Below, one piece after another: positions 44,242-52,885 of a DNA stretch of 64,000 nucleotides. How positions within the stretch are numbered: the first letter of the stretch is position 1; every line of letters starts with the position of its first letter. The notes under the pieces are model-generated. The model made no database searches, had not been told where the DNA came from, and worked only from the letters and a program-made list of their open reading frames with translations. Origin of the DNA: an uncultured Muribaculaceae bacterium (lineage in GTDB: Bacteria; Bacteroidota; Bacteroidia; Bacteroidales; Muribaculaceae); contig CAJTNN010000003.1 in the NCBI GenBank assembly GCA_910577585.1, positions 79,156 through 143,155 of the forward strand, in the 5' to 3' direction. The position numbers and the translations under genes were made by a program.

Positions 44242-46041
44242 TTATGGCTCCTTTTCGAGAAGTTCGAGAAGACGGAACTCGGCGGTGTCTATCTCCTCGA
44301 TCAGCTCCGAGATGCGCTCCCCGGCGGCGATAATCTCGTCAGTCGACATGCTGCCTGAAGACATTGCTGTCTCAAGGGCTGACTTCTCAGCCTCAAGTTC
44401 GGGCAGCCGCTTCTCAAGCTCTTCCTTCTCCTGGCGCTCCTTGAATGTGAGGCGCGGCTTCTTCTCAGTGCGTGGTTTGGCATTGGCAGGTGCTGATTCT
44501 GCCGAGGCAGGAGTGCTTGACTCCTGGCGTGCGCGCTCCTTCTGCTCCTCAAGCACACAATGGCGGTAAGTGGAGTAATCCCCCGGAAAATCCTGTATGG
44601 CGGCATCACCTTTGAACACAAAGAGGTGGTCGACAATACGGTCCAGGAAGAATCGGTCGTGGCTTATCACAATCACACACCCCTTGAAATTTACCAGATA
44701 ATCCTCAAGCACAGTCAAGGTGACAATGTCAAGATCGTTGGTGGGCTCGTCGAGGATAAGGAAGTTGGGTGAGCGCATCAGCACTGTGGCCAGATATAGC
44801 CGGCGTCGCTCACCACCCGACAGCTTGTGGATATATTTCTGCTGCGTGGCCGGGGTGAAGAGGAAATGCGACAGGAACTGCGATGCCGTCAGAGTAGTCT
44901 TATCATTAATGCGCACCGTCTCGGCAATCTCGCGCACGGCATCGATCACACGTTTGCGGTCGTCGAAATCTGTCATTCCCTCCTGGCTATAGTAGCCGAA
45001 TCTCACAGTCTGTCCGATATCGAAATGTCCTGAGTCGGGCTCCACCAACCCCAGAAGCATTTTGATGAATGTAGATTTACCCGCACCGTTGGCCCCCACG
45101 ATACCCACCTTCTCATAACGTGCGAAGGTGTAGTTCCAATCGCGGAGTATATGGATATCGCCAAAGCTTTTCGACACATTCACAGCCTCGAAAATCTTCG
45201 AACCGATATAGCTTGAATCCACCGCCAGACTCACCTTGCGCTCAGTGAGATTAAGATGGCTCTTGGCCTCGAGCTGATGGAAATTGTCGATTCGGTACTT
45301 AGCTTTCGAACCTCGGGCCTGCGGCTGCCGGCGCATCCAGTCAAGTTCGGTGCGCAACAGATTCTTCACCTTTGCCAATTCCGACCCGAGATTGTCGAGG
45401 CGCTCCTGGCGCTTGGTGAGATAATAGTCATAGTTCCCTTCATAGGTGTACACCTGCTCGCGGTCAATCTCAATAATCTTTGAGCATATCTTATCAAGGA
45501 AGTATCGGTCGTGGGTCACCATCAGCAGCGTTATGCGCTTACGCGTGAGATAATTCTCCAGCCACTCGATCATCTCGATGTCAAGATGGTTGGTGGGCTC
45601 ATCAAGCATCAGGAAGTCAGGCTCCGACAGCAACACCTTCACGAGGGCCGCCCTCTTCAATTGGCCTCCAGAAAGTGTGTGCATCTTCTGATTCATATCA
45701 GTGAGATTAAACTGGAAGAGCATCTGGCGCGCGAGGTCAGGGCCTGTGAAGTCATCTGCATCGCGACGCTGTGGTGTGGCGAATTCAAGCAGCGTCTGGT
45801 CAGGATCGAAGGGTGGTTGCTGCTCAAGATAGCCCACGCGCAGATCATTGCGGAATACGATTCGTCCCGAATCATAATCCTCCTTGCCGGCAAGCACATT
45901 AAGAAAAGTCGATTTTCCGGCGCCATTCTGGGCAATAAGACCTATTTTGTCACCTTCATATATACCGAAAGTGACATCCTGGAAGAGCATACGGTCCCCT
46001 ATCGATTTTGTGAGGCCCTCAAGTTGCAGATAACTTATCAT
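44242..46041 (-). CDS. ABC-F family ATPase, Uup type
   Basis: From the ATG at 46041 (MISYLQLEGLTKSIGDRMLFQDVTF) the protein is 599 residues. Both nucleotide-binding domains are intact: NBD1 GLIAQNGAGKSTFLN, LSGGQLKRAAL, MLDEPTNHLD; NBD2 GIVGANGAGKSTFIK, LSGGERRRLYL, ILDEPTNDLD. The C-terminal 80 residues (RLTFKERQEKEELEKRLPELEAEK...) form a coiled coil as in Uup. These soluble proteins act on ribosomes or DNA structures, not transport. The upstream in-frame start at 46128 is rejected as unlike the family. Confidence 0.92.
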   Translation of the reverse strand: MISYLQLEGLTKSIGDRMLFQDVTFGIYEGDKIGLIAQNGAGKSTFLNVLAGKEDYDSGRIVFRNDLRVGYLEQQPPFDPDQTLLEFATPQRRDADDFTGPDLARQMLFQFNLTDMNQKMHTLSGGQLKRAALVKVLLSEPDFLMLDEPTNHLDIEMIEWLENYLTRKRITLLMVTHDRYFLDKICSKIIEIDREQVYTYEGNYDYYLTKRQERLDNLGSELAKVKNLLRTELDWMRRQPQARGSKAKYRIDNFHQLEAKSHLNLTERKVSLAVDSSYIGSKIFEAVNVSKSFGDIHILRDWNYTFARYEKVGIVGANGAGKSTFIKMLLGLVEPDSGHFDIGQTVRFGYYSQEGMTDFDDRKRVIDAVREIAETVRINDKTTLTASQFLSHFLFTPATQQKYIHKLSGGERRRLYLATVLMRSPNFLILDEPTNDLDIVTLTVLEDYLVNFKGCVIVISHDRFFLDRIVDHLFVFKGDAAIQDFPGDYSTYRHCVLEEQKERARQESSTPASAESAPANAKPRTEKKPRLTFKERQEKEELEKRLPELEAEKSALETAMSSGSMSTDEIIAAGERISELIEEIDTAEFRLLELLEKEP

Positions 46042-46096
46042 GACAGTGTAAGTAGATTGTGCGGTCTGGCCGGCACACGGCCGCCGACATGAATAT

Positions 46097-46128
46097 TTGC
46101 GCCCGTCGCAAGACTGCGGCGGGCGCAA
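46097..46128. other. GC-rich hairpin between the Uup-type gene and ridA
   Basis: 14-bp arms with one mismatch (46097-46110 with 46115-46128, core GCGCCCG/CGGGCGC). No clear T run follows on the minus strand. It may be the ridA terminator or a leader structure of the Uup-type gene. Confidence 0.5.
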
Positions 46129-46157
46129 TGATTAGATATATTTCGTGGTCAGTGCCT

Positions 46158-46239
46158 GAGTATCTCTCAAAAATATGCTACGCATTACTTTAGCTATGTG
46201 CTTTAGCTATGCATTATTTATGAGAATTTTTTGATACTT
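46158..46239. repeat. Family A palindromic element, degraded copy
   Basis: AGTATCTCTCAAAAAT (46159-46174) matches the 42.1 kb element's left end, and AATTTTTTGATACTT (46225-46239) is its right end with a 3-bp deletion. The interior repeats TAGCTATG and GCATTA. The element abuts the ridA stop codon. Confidence 0.7.
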
Positions 46240-46240
46240 A

Positions 46241-46615
46241 TCAGATGGCAGCGATAACCTCGATCTCCACGAGAGCCTGCTTCGGAAGCTCCTTTACGGC
46301 AAATGCGCAACGAGCCGGGAACACAGCCTTGAACTCCTCGGCATACACCTCATTCATCGGACCGAAATATTGCATGTCGGCCAGGAAGACTGTAGTCTTC
46401 ACCACATTGTCGAGAGTGGCGCCCACCTCGGCGAGGATATGCTTGATGTTGGCGATTGACTGGCGGGTCTGAGCCTTGATGTCAGAAGGCATCTCGCCGG
46501 TAGCGGCATCGATGGGGAGCTGACCTGATACAAACACGAGATTGCCGGCAGCCACAGCCTGGCTGTAGGGGCCGATGGCACCCGGAGCTTTTGCAGAAGC
46601 GATTTCTTTTTTCAT
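46241..46615 (-). CDS. ridA: RidA family deaminase
   Basis: From the ATG at 46615 (MKKEIASAKAPGAIGPYSQAV) the protein is 124 residues. GPYSQAV, the segment LVFVSGQLPIDAATGEM, RQSIANIKHILAEVGATLDNVVKTTVFLADM and the catalytic Arg in PARCAFAVKELPKQALVEIE all match RidA. It hydrolyses reactive enamine intermediates of amino-acid metabolism. A consensus promoter lies 130 bp upstream. Confidence 0.95.
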   Translation of the reverse strand: MKKEIASAKAPGAIGPYSQAVAAGNLVFVSGQLPIDAATGEMPSDIKAQTRQSIANIKHILAEVGATLDNVVKTTVFLADMQYFGPMNEVYAEEFKAVFPARCAFAVKELPKQALVEIEVIAAI

Positions 46616-46746
46616 GGGTAATGTATGATTTAATTGAATTATGCAGCAGCCGGCAGCACACATCTCTTCCGAGAATGAATATCAGCTTTCAGCCTCACTC
46701 CCACCGACAGCCGCGCACCAGAAACACCCGACGGCATTTCATACTG

Positions 46747-46778
46747 CAAAAATAATCAAAATCCACGACTTCACCAAA
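46747..46778 (-). promoter_or_regulatory. Promoter of ridA
   Basis: Minus strand TTTG (46775-46778), 20-bp spacer, TATTTTTG (46747-46754). Leader about 130 nt. The rest of the 473-bp gap 46616-47088 holds a small palindrome (46893-46912, TTAAGTC/GACTTAA) and a -7 box for the next gene. Confidence 0.82.
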
Positions 46779-46949
46779 ACCCTCCCCCACCAATCCCCCC
46801 CCAAATTTTGCACTTCGATTTGTAAATCTTCACGTCAATCCCCTCATGGGAACTATTGATAGGTGTGTACGGCCTCCTCATCCGGCTATATTTTAAGTCA
46901 ACGCCGACTTAAGACCACATAGTATAGCTCTTGAATGCAGGAAAATTAT

Positions 46950-46957
46950 TAACTTTG
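46950..46957 (+). promoter_or_regulatory. Candidate -7 box of the YbiT-like gene
   Basis: TAACTTTG matches the -7 pattern; the -33 element is unclear. The leader would be about 130 nt. Confidence 0.5.
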
Positions 46958-47088
46958 CATCTTGAAAACCCGCAGCTGACGCCCCAAAGGCTTATTCATA
47001 AATATCCGCCCCTTCGGATATCAACTATTCGCCATCCTGGCAACCGTCAGCACGGGGACAGATAATTGCAAAAAAACATAACGCAATA

Positions 47089-48714
47089 ATGATACAGGTA
47101 AATAACCTTGGCATCCAGTTTGGAAAGCGTACGCTCTTCCAGGATGTAAACCTCACATTCAACCATGGCAACTGCTATGGAATCATCGGTGCAAACGGTG
47201 CCGGAAAATCAACGCTCATGCGCATTCTTTCCGGTCAGTTGTCGCCTACACACGGCACTGTCACCTTCGGTCCAGGCGAACGCCTCTCGGTTCTGTCGCA
47301 GGACCACTTCGAGTTTGATGAGTGCACTGTAATTGAGACAGTGCTTCGCGGGCACACCGTGCTCTGGGATATCAAGCAGGAGAAGGATGCCATATATGCC
47401 AAAGAGGACTTCAGCGATGCCGATGGCATTCGTGCAGCCGAACTTGAGGAAAAATTCGCAGAGCTCGAGGGTTGGAATGCAGAGTCTGACGCAGCTGCCC
47501 TGCTCAGCGGCCTTGGCATCAAGGAGGACCGCCACTATATGCTCATGAAGGATATGAGCGCCAACGAGAAGGTGCGTGTGCTTCTTGCCAAAGCCCTCTT
47601 CGGCAACCCCGATAATCTTCTGCTCGACGAGCCCACCAATGACCTGGACCTCGAGACTGTGGCATGGCTTGAGAATTATCTCGCCAACTTCGAGAACACC
47701 GTGCTTGTAGTGAGCCACGACCGCCACTTCCTCGATGCAGTCAGCACCCACACCCTCGACATCGACTACAATAAGATTTCCCTCTTCGCCGGCAACTATA
47801 GCTTCTGGTATCAGTCGTCGCAGCTCGCCCTGCGTCAGCAGCAGGCGGCCAACAAGAAGGCTGAGGAGAAGCGCAAGGAACTTTTGGAATTCATTCAGCG
47901 CTTCAGCGCCAACGTGGCTAAATCAAAGCAGACCACAAGCCGCAAGAAGATGCTCGAAAAACTCAACGTCGAAGAGATTCAGCCTTCGTCGCGCCGTTAT
48001 CCCGGCATTATCTTCACCCCCTGCCGCGAGGTTGGCAACAAGATTCTGGAGGTCAAAGGTCTCAAGGCCAGTGTTGACGGCGAAGTACTCTTTGACGATG
48101 TCAACTTCCAGATTGAGAAGGGTGACAAAGTGGCATTCCTCAGCCGCGACCCGCGCGCGATGACCGCCCTCTTCGAAATCATCAATGGCAACCGTACCGC
48201 CGATGCCGGCGACTATGAATGGGGACAGACCATCACCTCCGCATATCTGCCGCTCGACAACTCGAGCTTCTTCGACACCGACCTCAACCTTGTGGATTGG
48301 CTCTGCCAGTACTCGAAAGACTCATCGGAGATTTATCTCAAGGGCTTCCTGGGCAAGATGCTCTTCAGCGGTGAGGATGTGCTCAAGAAGGCAAGTGTGC
48401 TCTCAGGTGGTGAGAAGATTCGCTGCATGATTGCCCGCATGATGCTCACAGATGCGAATACGCTGGTGCTTGACTCACCCACCAACCATCTCGACCTCGA
48501 GTCAATCCAGGCCTTCAACAACACCCTGCAGAACTTCAAAGGGGTGATACTCATGGCCAGCCATGACCATGAGTTTATCCAGACCGTCTGCAATCGTGTG
48601 ATAGAGCTTACCCCCAACGGCATCATCGACAAGATGATGGACTACGATGACTACATCACCGACGAGAAAGTGGCAGCAGCCCGCGCCCGTCTCTACGGCG
48701 ACGAATCGAAATAA
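47089..48714 (+). CDS. ABC-F family ATPase, YbiT type, with one degenerate ATP site
   Basis: The 541-residue protein begins MIQVNNLGIQFGKRTLFQDVNLTFNHGNCYGIIGANGAGKSTLMRIL. NBD1 has intact Walker A and B (LLLDEPTNDLD), but its signature reads MSANEK (156-161) in place of LSGGx. NBD2 has an intact signature (LSGGEKIRC), but its Walker A region reads SRDPRAM (352-358), and its Walker B reads LVLDSPTNHLD with Ser463 where the catalytic Glu should be. Since each ATP site pairs one NBD's Walker motifs with the other's signature, one site is complete and the other is lost. Ribosome-associated function is inferred from the family. Confidence 0.92.
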   Translation: MIQVNNLGIQFGKRTLFQDVNLTFNHGNCYGIIGANGAGKSTLMRILSGQLSPTHGTVTFGPGERLSVLSQDHFEFDECTVIETVLRGHTVLWDIKQEKDAIYAKEDFSDADGIRAAELEEKFAELEGWNAESDAAALLSGLGIKEDRHYMLMKDMSANEKVRVLLAKALFGNPDNLLLDEPTNDLDLETVAWLENYLANFENTVLVVSHDRHFLDAVSTHTLDIDYNKISLFAGNYSFWYQSSQLALRQQQAANKKAEEKRKELLEFIQRFSANVAKSKQTTSRKKMLEKLNVEEIQPSSRRYPGIIFTPCREVGNKILEVKGLKASVDGEVLFDDVNFQIEKGDKVAFLSRDPRAMTALFEIINGNRTADAGDYEWGQTITSAYLPLDNSSFFDTDLNLVDWLCQYSKDSSEIYLKGFLGKMLFSGEDVLKKASVLSGGEKIRCMIARMMLTDANTLVLDSPTNHLDLESIQAFNNTLQNFKGVILMASHDHEFIQTVCNRVIELTPNGIIDKMMDYDDYITDEKVAAARARLYGDESK

Positions 48715-48728
48715 TACACCGCAGCGGC

Positions 48729-48763
48729 GCATCATGACCACGCATAATCAGTGGTCATGATGC
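48729..48763. other. Strong hairpin between the YbiT-like and Dabb genes
   Basis: GCATCATGACCAC (48729-48741) and GTGGTCATGATGC (48751-48763) are perfect 13-bp arms with a 9-nt loop. No T run follows. It may attenuate or stabilise the transcript end. Confidence 0.55.
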
Positions 48764-48790
48764 ACTGCCACCCAAACAAGTCAAAGAATT

Positions 48791-49084
48791 ATGGTAAAAC
48801 ATATTGTAACCTTCAAACTCAACGGCGATGCCGAGACACGCCGCCGCGTAGCTTCAGAATTTGCCACAGCCCTGATGGCGCTTCCCGAAAAAATAACCTG
48901 TCTACGCTCGATGGAGGTAGGACTCAACGAGAACCCTGCCGAAGACTGGGATGTAGTGCTAACAGCCGTAGTGGAGACCATGGCCGAGGTAGGGGAGTAT
49001 GCCAAGCATCCAGCGCATGTAGCTGCCGCCGCAATCGTAGGACCCTACAAAGCCGCCCGCGCCTGCGTAGATTACTACTGCTAA
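48791..49084 (+). CDS. Dabb (stress-responsive A/B barrel) family protein
   Basis: The 97-residue protein starts MVKHIVTFKLNGDA and has MPxxI-like LPEKITCLRSMEVGLNENPAEDWDVVLTAVVETMAEVGEYAKHPAHVAAAAIV, the pattern of small dimeric alpha-beta barrel proteins of the Dabb family. Its substrate is unknown. It is the last gene of normal base composition before the AT-rich island. Confidence 0.85.
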   Translation: MVKHIVTFKLNGDAETRRRVASEFATALMALPEKITCLRSMEVGLNENPAEDWDVVLTAVVETMAEVGEYAKHPAHVAAAAIVGPYKAARACVDYYC

Positions 49085-49142
49085 TCTGCAGGGACCGCTC
49101 AGCCCAAATGTCACGCAGCCTCACATTTCAGATGTTAATTCG

Positions 49143-49388
49143 GTGTTGACACATAGTGGCAAAATCTTAACAGCGCAACAAATAAGTGAGTTAGAGGACT
49201 TTAAGAATGAGTTGGAACGTAATTTTCAAAATACAATTGATGCGGACACGGCTTTGAAAGAAAGACAAGAACAACGTGATAAAAAGTATAGCAATCAGAC
49301 TCATACCACGCCTGAACCATCTGAAGCCGCCGGCAAGGGAGCCGAGACTCACGGGGACGAAGCTGCTGATAATCAAACAGAGGAATGA
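49143..49388 (+). CDS. Small hypothetical protein, possibly a 3' gene remnant
   Basis: The 81-residue frame has only a GTG (49143) or TTG (49146) start, and the frame stays open upstream for at least 19 more codons without an ATG. The sequence is hydrophilic and likely helical (ISELEDFKNELERNFQNTID), with a low-complexity tail. It may be the end of a truncated gene. I do not recognise it. Confidence 0.35.
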   Translation: MLTHSGKILTAQQISELEDFKNELERNFQNTIDADTALKERQEQRDKKYSNQTHTTPEPSEAAGKGAETHGDEAADNQTEE

Positions 49389-49421
49389 CCAAAACAACAA
49401 CATAAACTAAAATTCGAAGAA

Positions 49422-49895
49422 ATGAAAAAGTTAATCTTGATGATAATGCTCCTGCTGCCGATGCTTTTATCCTCTTGCACAAAAGGGGATGAAGTTTGGG
49501 GATTGCACATTGGAGATAGTCGAAGCTCCGTGGCTAAAACACTAAAGGAACGAGGTCTTGAAATTGAAAACTTTTCAGACGATTCATACATATCCGTGGA
49601 TGAAAAAGTCAAATATCAAGGCATAGAATGGGATGCCGTTACTTGTTGGTTTGATAAAAACAACAAACTGAAAGGCGTGGAGTTTGTGACTTTTAGCAGT
49701 CGGCCTGCCTATCAGATAAGGACATTAGGTAAATATATCAAAGAGGAAGGTTATCCCGAATTGAAAGAGGATGAAGAATGCAGCGGGTTTTACATAAGCG
49801 ATAAGTTGCCAATGACGGTTATGCTATCTCTATCAAGCGGTTTTGGGGGCATCCGTTTGCATTATTGTAAAGATGCGCACAAAAAAGGAGAGTAA
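49422..49895 (+). CDS. Small lipoprotein of unknown function
   Basis: The 157-residue protein has a lipoprotein signal (MKKLILMIMLLLPMLLSSC). The mature part (VWGLHIGDSRSSVAKTLKERGL) resembles the compact repeat seen in BamE/SmpA-like or other small envelope lipoproteins, but the match is not firm. Its TAA stop overlaps the ATG of the MerR remnant that follows (TAATG), implying past translational coupling. Codon use is more AT-rich than in flanking genes. Confidence 0.7.
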   Translation: MKKLILMIMLLLPMLLSSCTKGDEVWGLHIGDSRSSVAKTLKERGLEIENFSDDSYISVDEKVKYQGIEWDAVTCWFDKNNKLKGVEFVTFSSRPAYQIRTLGKYIKEEGYPELKEDEECSGFYISDKLPMTVMLSLSSGFGGIRLHYCKDAHKKGE

Positions 49896-50217
49896 TGACC
49901 ACCCACGCCAAACAATACTACTCGATAGGCGAGGCTGCAAGGAAACTCGGCATCACAATCTCGGCGCTTAGATTCTGGGAGCGTCACTTCCCGATGTTTC
50001 GGCCTATGCCCACCGCAAAGGGGATGGCCGCTATTCGGACGCCGACTTGAAGATGGCGCACATCATCCATGAGTTTGTTCATGAGTATGTGCATGGGTAG
50101 AATCGGCTATCAATAATTTACCGGGGAATGTAAAGAATCCTGACGAGGAATCTGCTTGCAAAGTCTGCTAGTCAGTCAAGCAAACATCATTATTGTTGGT
50201 CGAAATCAAGTCTGCGA
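49895..50217 (+). pseudogene. MerR-family regulator remnant, copy 1
   Basis: From ATG 49895 the frame reads MTTHAKQYYSIGEAARKLGITISALRFWERHFPMFRPM, a MerR helix-turn-helix start. It ends at TGA 50048-50050, while the next part of the family sequence (GDGRYSDADLKMAHIIHEFVHEY) continues in another frame and then hits TAG at 50098. Beyond that, a degraded match to the tail of copy 2 runs to about 50217. At least one frameshift and one stop inactivate it. Confidence 0.75.
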
Positions 50218-50403
50218 GTTACTTTTTCAAGATAACGAATTTCAAGCGAGTCAAGAATTATTAACACCCATCTTCCATCTGAATAGTATTCGTTAGGCAT
50301 TATAATGCCAAATGTCTCATAGCGCTCGAAATGATGACAAGAGTCTCCGGGTATAATGAAGGCTAAGTAAAATAATAACACAAAAAATCAAACAAATTAA
50401 CCA

Positions 50404-50799
50404 ATGGAATCAATAGCAGGTTTAATCTGTGTTATTTTGATAGCAATCAATATCATAATGATTGTGAAATTCTTTCAGATTGCAGAATCTGTAAAGTCAA
50501 TTCAGAATTTACTCGGTGGAAGTGACATTTCAGATGCAAATATCATTTCTTTACGAATGATTGGTGATACCGATGGGATGTATAGACTTATAATAAATAA
50601 GACTGTATCCTTTCTTGAACCATACATCGGAGTAGATTTATCGAGTCTGCCAACAACCGTACGTGATAATATCAACAGGAATATTGAGATTTCACGATAC
50701 AATATGCAGTTGTTAGGTCGACAGCTTCCAGATGAATTACAATCATTGGAAACATATCAAACTTTCCGCAAAAATCTAATATCCAATATGGGATTATAA
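50404..50799 (+). CDS. Hypothetical membrane-anchored protein
   Basis: The 131-residue protein has one N-terminal hydrophobic helix (GLICVILIAINIIMIVKFFQI) and a soluble helical remainder. No family is recognised. It is AT-rich like the surrounding island. After its stop, 50803-50926 encodes a fragment (KETSIFENKDAAYYKVILDN...) with no start, perhaps the end of a lost gene. Confidence 0.6.
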   Translation: MESIAGLICVILIAINIIMIVKFFQIAESVKSIQNLLGGSDISDANIISLRMIGDTDGMYRLIINKTVSFLEPYIGVDLSSLPTTVRDNINRNIEISRYNMQLLGRQLPDELQSLETYQTFRKNLISNMGL

Positions 50800-50963
50800 A
50801 CAATCAAATAAGATTACGCAAACCAAGGAGACTAGTATATTCGAAAATAAGGATGCTGCATATTACAAGGTGATTTTAGACAATAAGAATAAAAAGCTAA
50901 CCAAGAAAAACGTTCATATTGCTTAGTAGTAGAAAATGTTTGACTATTTAATTAAAGATATAG

Positions 50964-51746
50964 ATGAAATCAGGCGAGGATAGATGGATTACGCTATCAA
51001 ATGGCGTAGCATGGGCGATAGTATTCTCACTCGCGGCTATTGCCATGAGCATTATTGCCATCACAAGAAGTTGTCCACGAACAGATTTAAGTTTAGACTA
51101 TATAGGAGTAATCGTAGGTATTTTAACTTTGTTAGTGACCGCTCTTATCGGATGGCAGGTTTATCAAGCTATTTCGTTTGAGCATCGAATAAAGGTTATA
51201 AATGATTCTGTTGAATTAAAATCACAAAAGGCAGAAGCTCGTATCTATTTCACACAGGGGTTAATGACTTTGCTACTTGCAGATGAAACAGATGGAAAGA
51301 AAACACCATACGGATTCGCATACAAATGCTTTTTAGAGGTAATAAAAATTCATTTAGAGTATCTAAATGACAGCCAAATAATCGAATCATCACTCTCAAA
51401 TATGAGGGGATGCTTGGAGGCTATTCCTAAACATGAGGCCGGATTTGACATCAGCATCTACATTCAGTGTGATTTGCTGTACAAGAAAATTCGGTCTCAT
51501 ATTAGCAAGTTAGACAACGAGCTGCAAGATAAGATCCGGAAATTACATGAGGAGCGGTCTAATGTAAAGACCTGTGACTTATCAAAAGAGGGTAGACTAA
51601 ACATTGTCACGATTGATGCAGAATCTGATATGGCACAACACTTATTCCGTATGGCAAGAGAAGCAAAAATGAAGCGCGTCACAGAAGAACAAGCCCGCAA
51701 GGCAGCCGGCGGGGCTCATGAAGACGCGACAGATATAATAATATAA
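50964..51746 (+). CDS. Hypothetical two-helix membrane protein
   Basis: The 260-residue protein has two membrane helices (AWAIVFSLAAIAMSIIAI, and YIGVIVGILTLLVTALIGWQVYQ) and a long helical cytoplasmic part (about 80-260). The layout resembles small membrane-associated proteins of mobile islands, but no domain is recognised. Its stop TAA overlaps an ATG at 51746 (TAATG), which reads into the next lipoprotein. Confidence 0.6.
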   Translation: MKSGEDRWITLSNGVAWAIVFSLAAIAMSIIAITRSCPRTDLSLDYIGVIVGILTLLVTALIGWQVYQAISFEHRIKVINDSVELKSQKAEARIYFTQGLMTLLLADETDGKKTPYGFAYKCFLEVIKIHLEYLNDSQIIESSLSNMRGCLEAIPKHEAGFDISIYIQCDLLYKKIRSHISKLDNELQDKIRKLHEERSNVKTCDLSKEGRLNIVTIDAESDMAQHLFRMAREAKMKRVTEEQARKAAGGAHEDATDIII

Positions 51747-51772
51747 TGATAATAATATCTAAAGCCAACCAA

Positions 51773-52210
51773 ATGGAAAAGTTAATCGTTATGATGATGG
51801 TGGCCTTGGTGATGGTTGGGTGTTCATCGATTGAAGACAAAGCCATTAGCAGAATGGAGGAAACACTTAAAGAACTCGCCTATGATCCATCAAGCGTGGA
51901 AATCTCTGGAACCGAAGTCGTATTCTCTACAGATTCTATTGCCCTTATTGAGTGTAAATTCAGAGCAAACAATGCTTTTGGGACAGAAATCAAAAATAGA
52001 ATAGAGTATGTTTATTATATTGGCGATAAACACACCTATGAATATGTTAGAGATTTGTCTTGTAAGAAAAGTTCAATGCGTCTAGCAAGGGATTCATTTG
52101 ACAAAATGGGCTATGACACATACGGCACTGACACCACTCCAAGTTTTCATGATTATCTACAGTTTTTCCTTGTGCTCGAAGCCACGATGGATGGACGCAA
52201 AATCGAATAA
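51773..52210 (+). CDS. Small lipoprotein of unknown function
   Basis: From ATG 51773 the 145-residue protein has a compact lipoprotein signal (MEKLIVMMMVALVMVGC). The in-frame ATG at 51746, overlapping the preceding stop, would add nine residues and remain possible. The mature part (SSIEDKAISRMEETLKELAYDPSSVEISGTEVVFSTDSIALIECKFRANNAFG) is not recognised. A MerR remnant begins 3 bp after its stop, as after the 49.4 kb lipoprotein. Confidence 0.65.
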   Translation: MEKLIVMMMVALVMVGCSSIEDKAISRMEETLKELAYDPSSVEISGTEVVFSTDSIALIECKFRANNAFGTEIKNRIEYVYYIGDKHTYEYVRDLSCKKSSMRLARDSFDKMGYDTYGTDTTPSFHDYLQFFLVLEATMDGRKIE

Positions 52211-52213
52211 TCC

Positions 52214-52616
52214 ATGGCCACCCACACCCAGCAATACTACTCCATAGCCGAAGCTGCAAAGAAACTCGGCGTCACCATCTCGGCGCTTTAGATTCTGGGA
52301 ACGTCACTGTCCGATGTTTCAGTCTATGTGCATTGCAAAGGGGACGAGCCGATATTCGGACGCCGACTTTAAGATGGCTCATACCATACATACGCTTATC
52401 CATGAAGACGGCTATTGAGTGGAATCGGCCATCAAGAAGATGCAGGGATATACGGAGAATTATGGCGAGGAATCTGCTTGCGAAGTCTGCGAGTCTGTCG
52501 GGCAGGCGTCAGCGCTTTTGGCCGAAATCAAGTCGACGACTTCCGATTGCATGTCTATTCGGAAAATCGAGGCTGTCGAGCATTGGATTCAAAGTATTTG
52601 TGATGTCTTGATATAG
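52214..52616 (+). pseudogene. MerR-family regulator remnant, copy 2
   Basis: The frame starts MATHTQQYYSIAEAAKKLGVTISAL and stops at 52289-52291 because of one extra T relative to copy 1. The family sequence resumes in another frame (SRYSDADFKMAHTIHTLIHEDGY), is broken by TGA at 52416-52418, and then continues as VESAIKKMQGYTENYGEESACEVCESVG to a stop at 52614-52616. It is closely similar to copy 1. Confidence 0.75.
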
Positions 52617-52757
52617 CCCGTCCTTTATCCTCAAACATCATATCAAATATCAAAAAAGGTTAAAGCAAAAATCACCATATCCGTGCAGAATCCGTGCAAA
52701 TGAGTTTTAGCGAAATTTGCAAATCACTGAATTCATGAGAGATATACAATGTGCTAT

Positions 52758-52795
52758 TTTCATTCGTAACGAAAAGGTCGTGGGTTCGAGTCCCA
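52758..52795 (+). repeat. 38-bp partial copy of tRNA-Thr (possible attachment-site scar)
   Basis: This segment is identical to 52958-52995, exactly 200 bp upstream of it. It covers the anticodon arm, variable loop and almost all of the T arm; no acceptor or D arm is present. Confidence 0.85.
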
Positions 52796-52885
52796 ATTGC
52801 TCGTACGTAACCTCGCGTCGAATAAACTCTCAATATATCCTTGAGGGCTGGTTACGTAATACAAATTACACAATATTAAAAAAAA

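Noticed and set aside
50190..50381. 63-codon minus frame in the island
   Set aside because: It overlaps the decayed tail of MerR copy 1; no start signal or family supports it, although its sequence looks somewhat protein-like.
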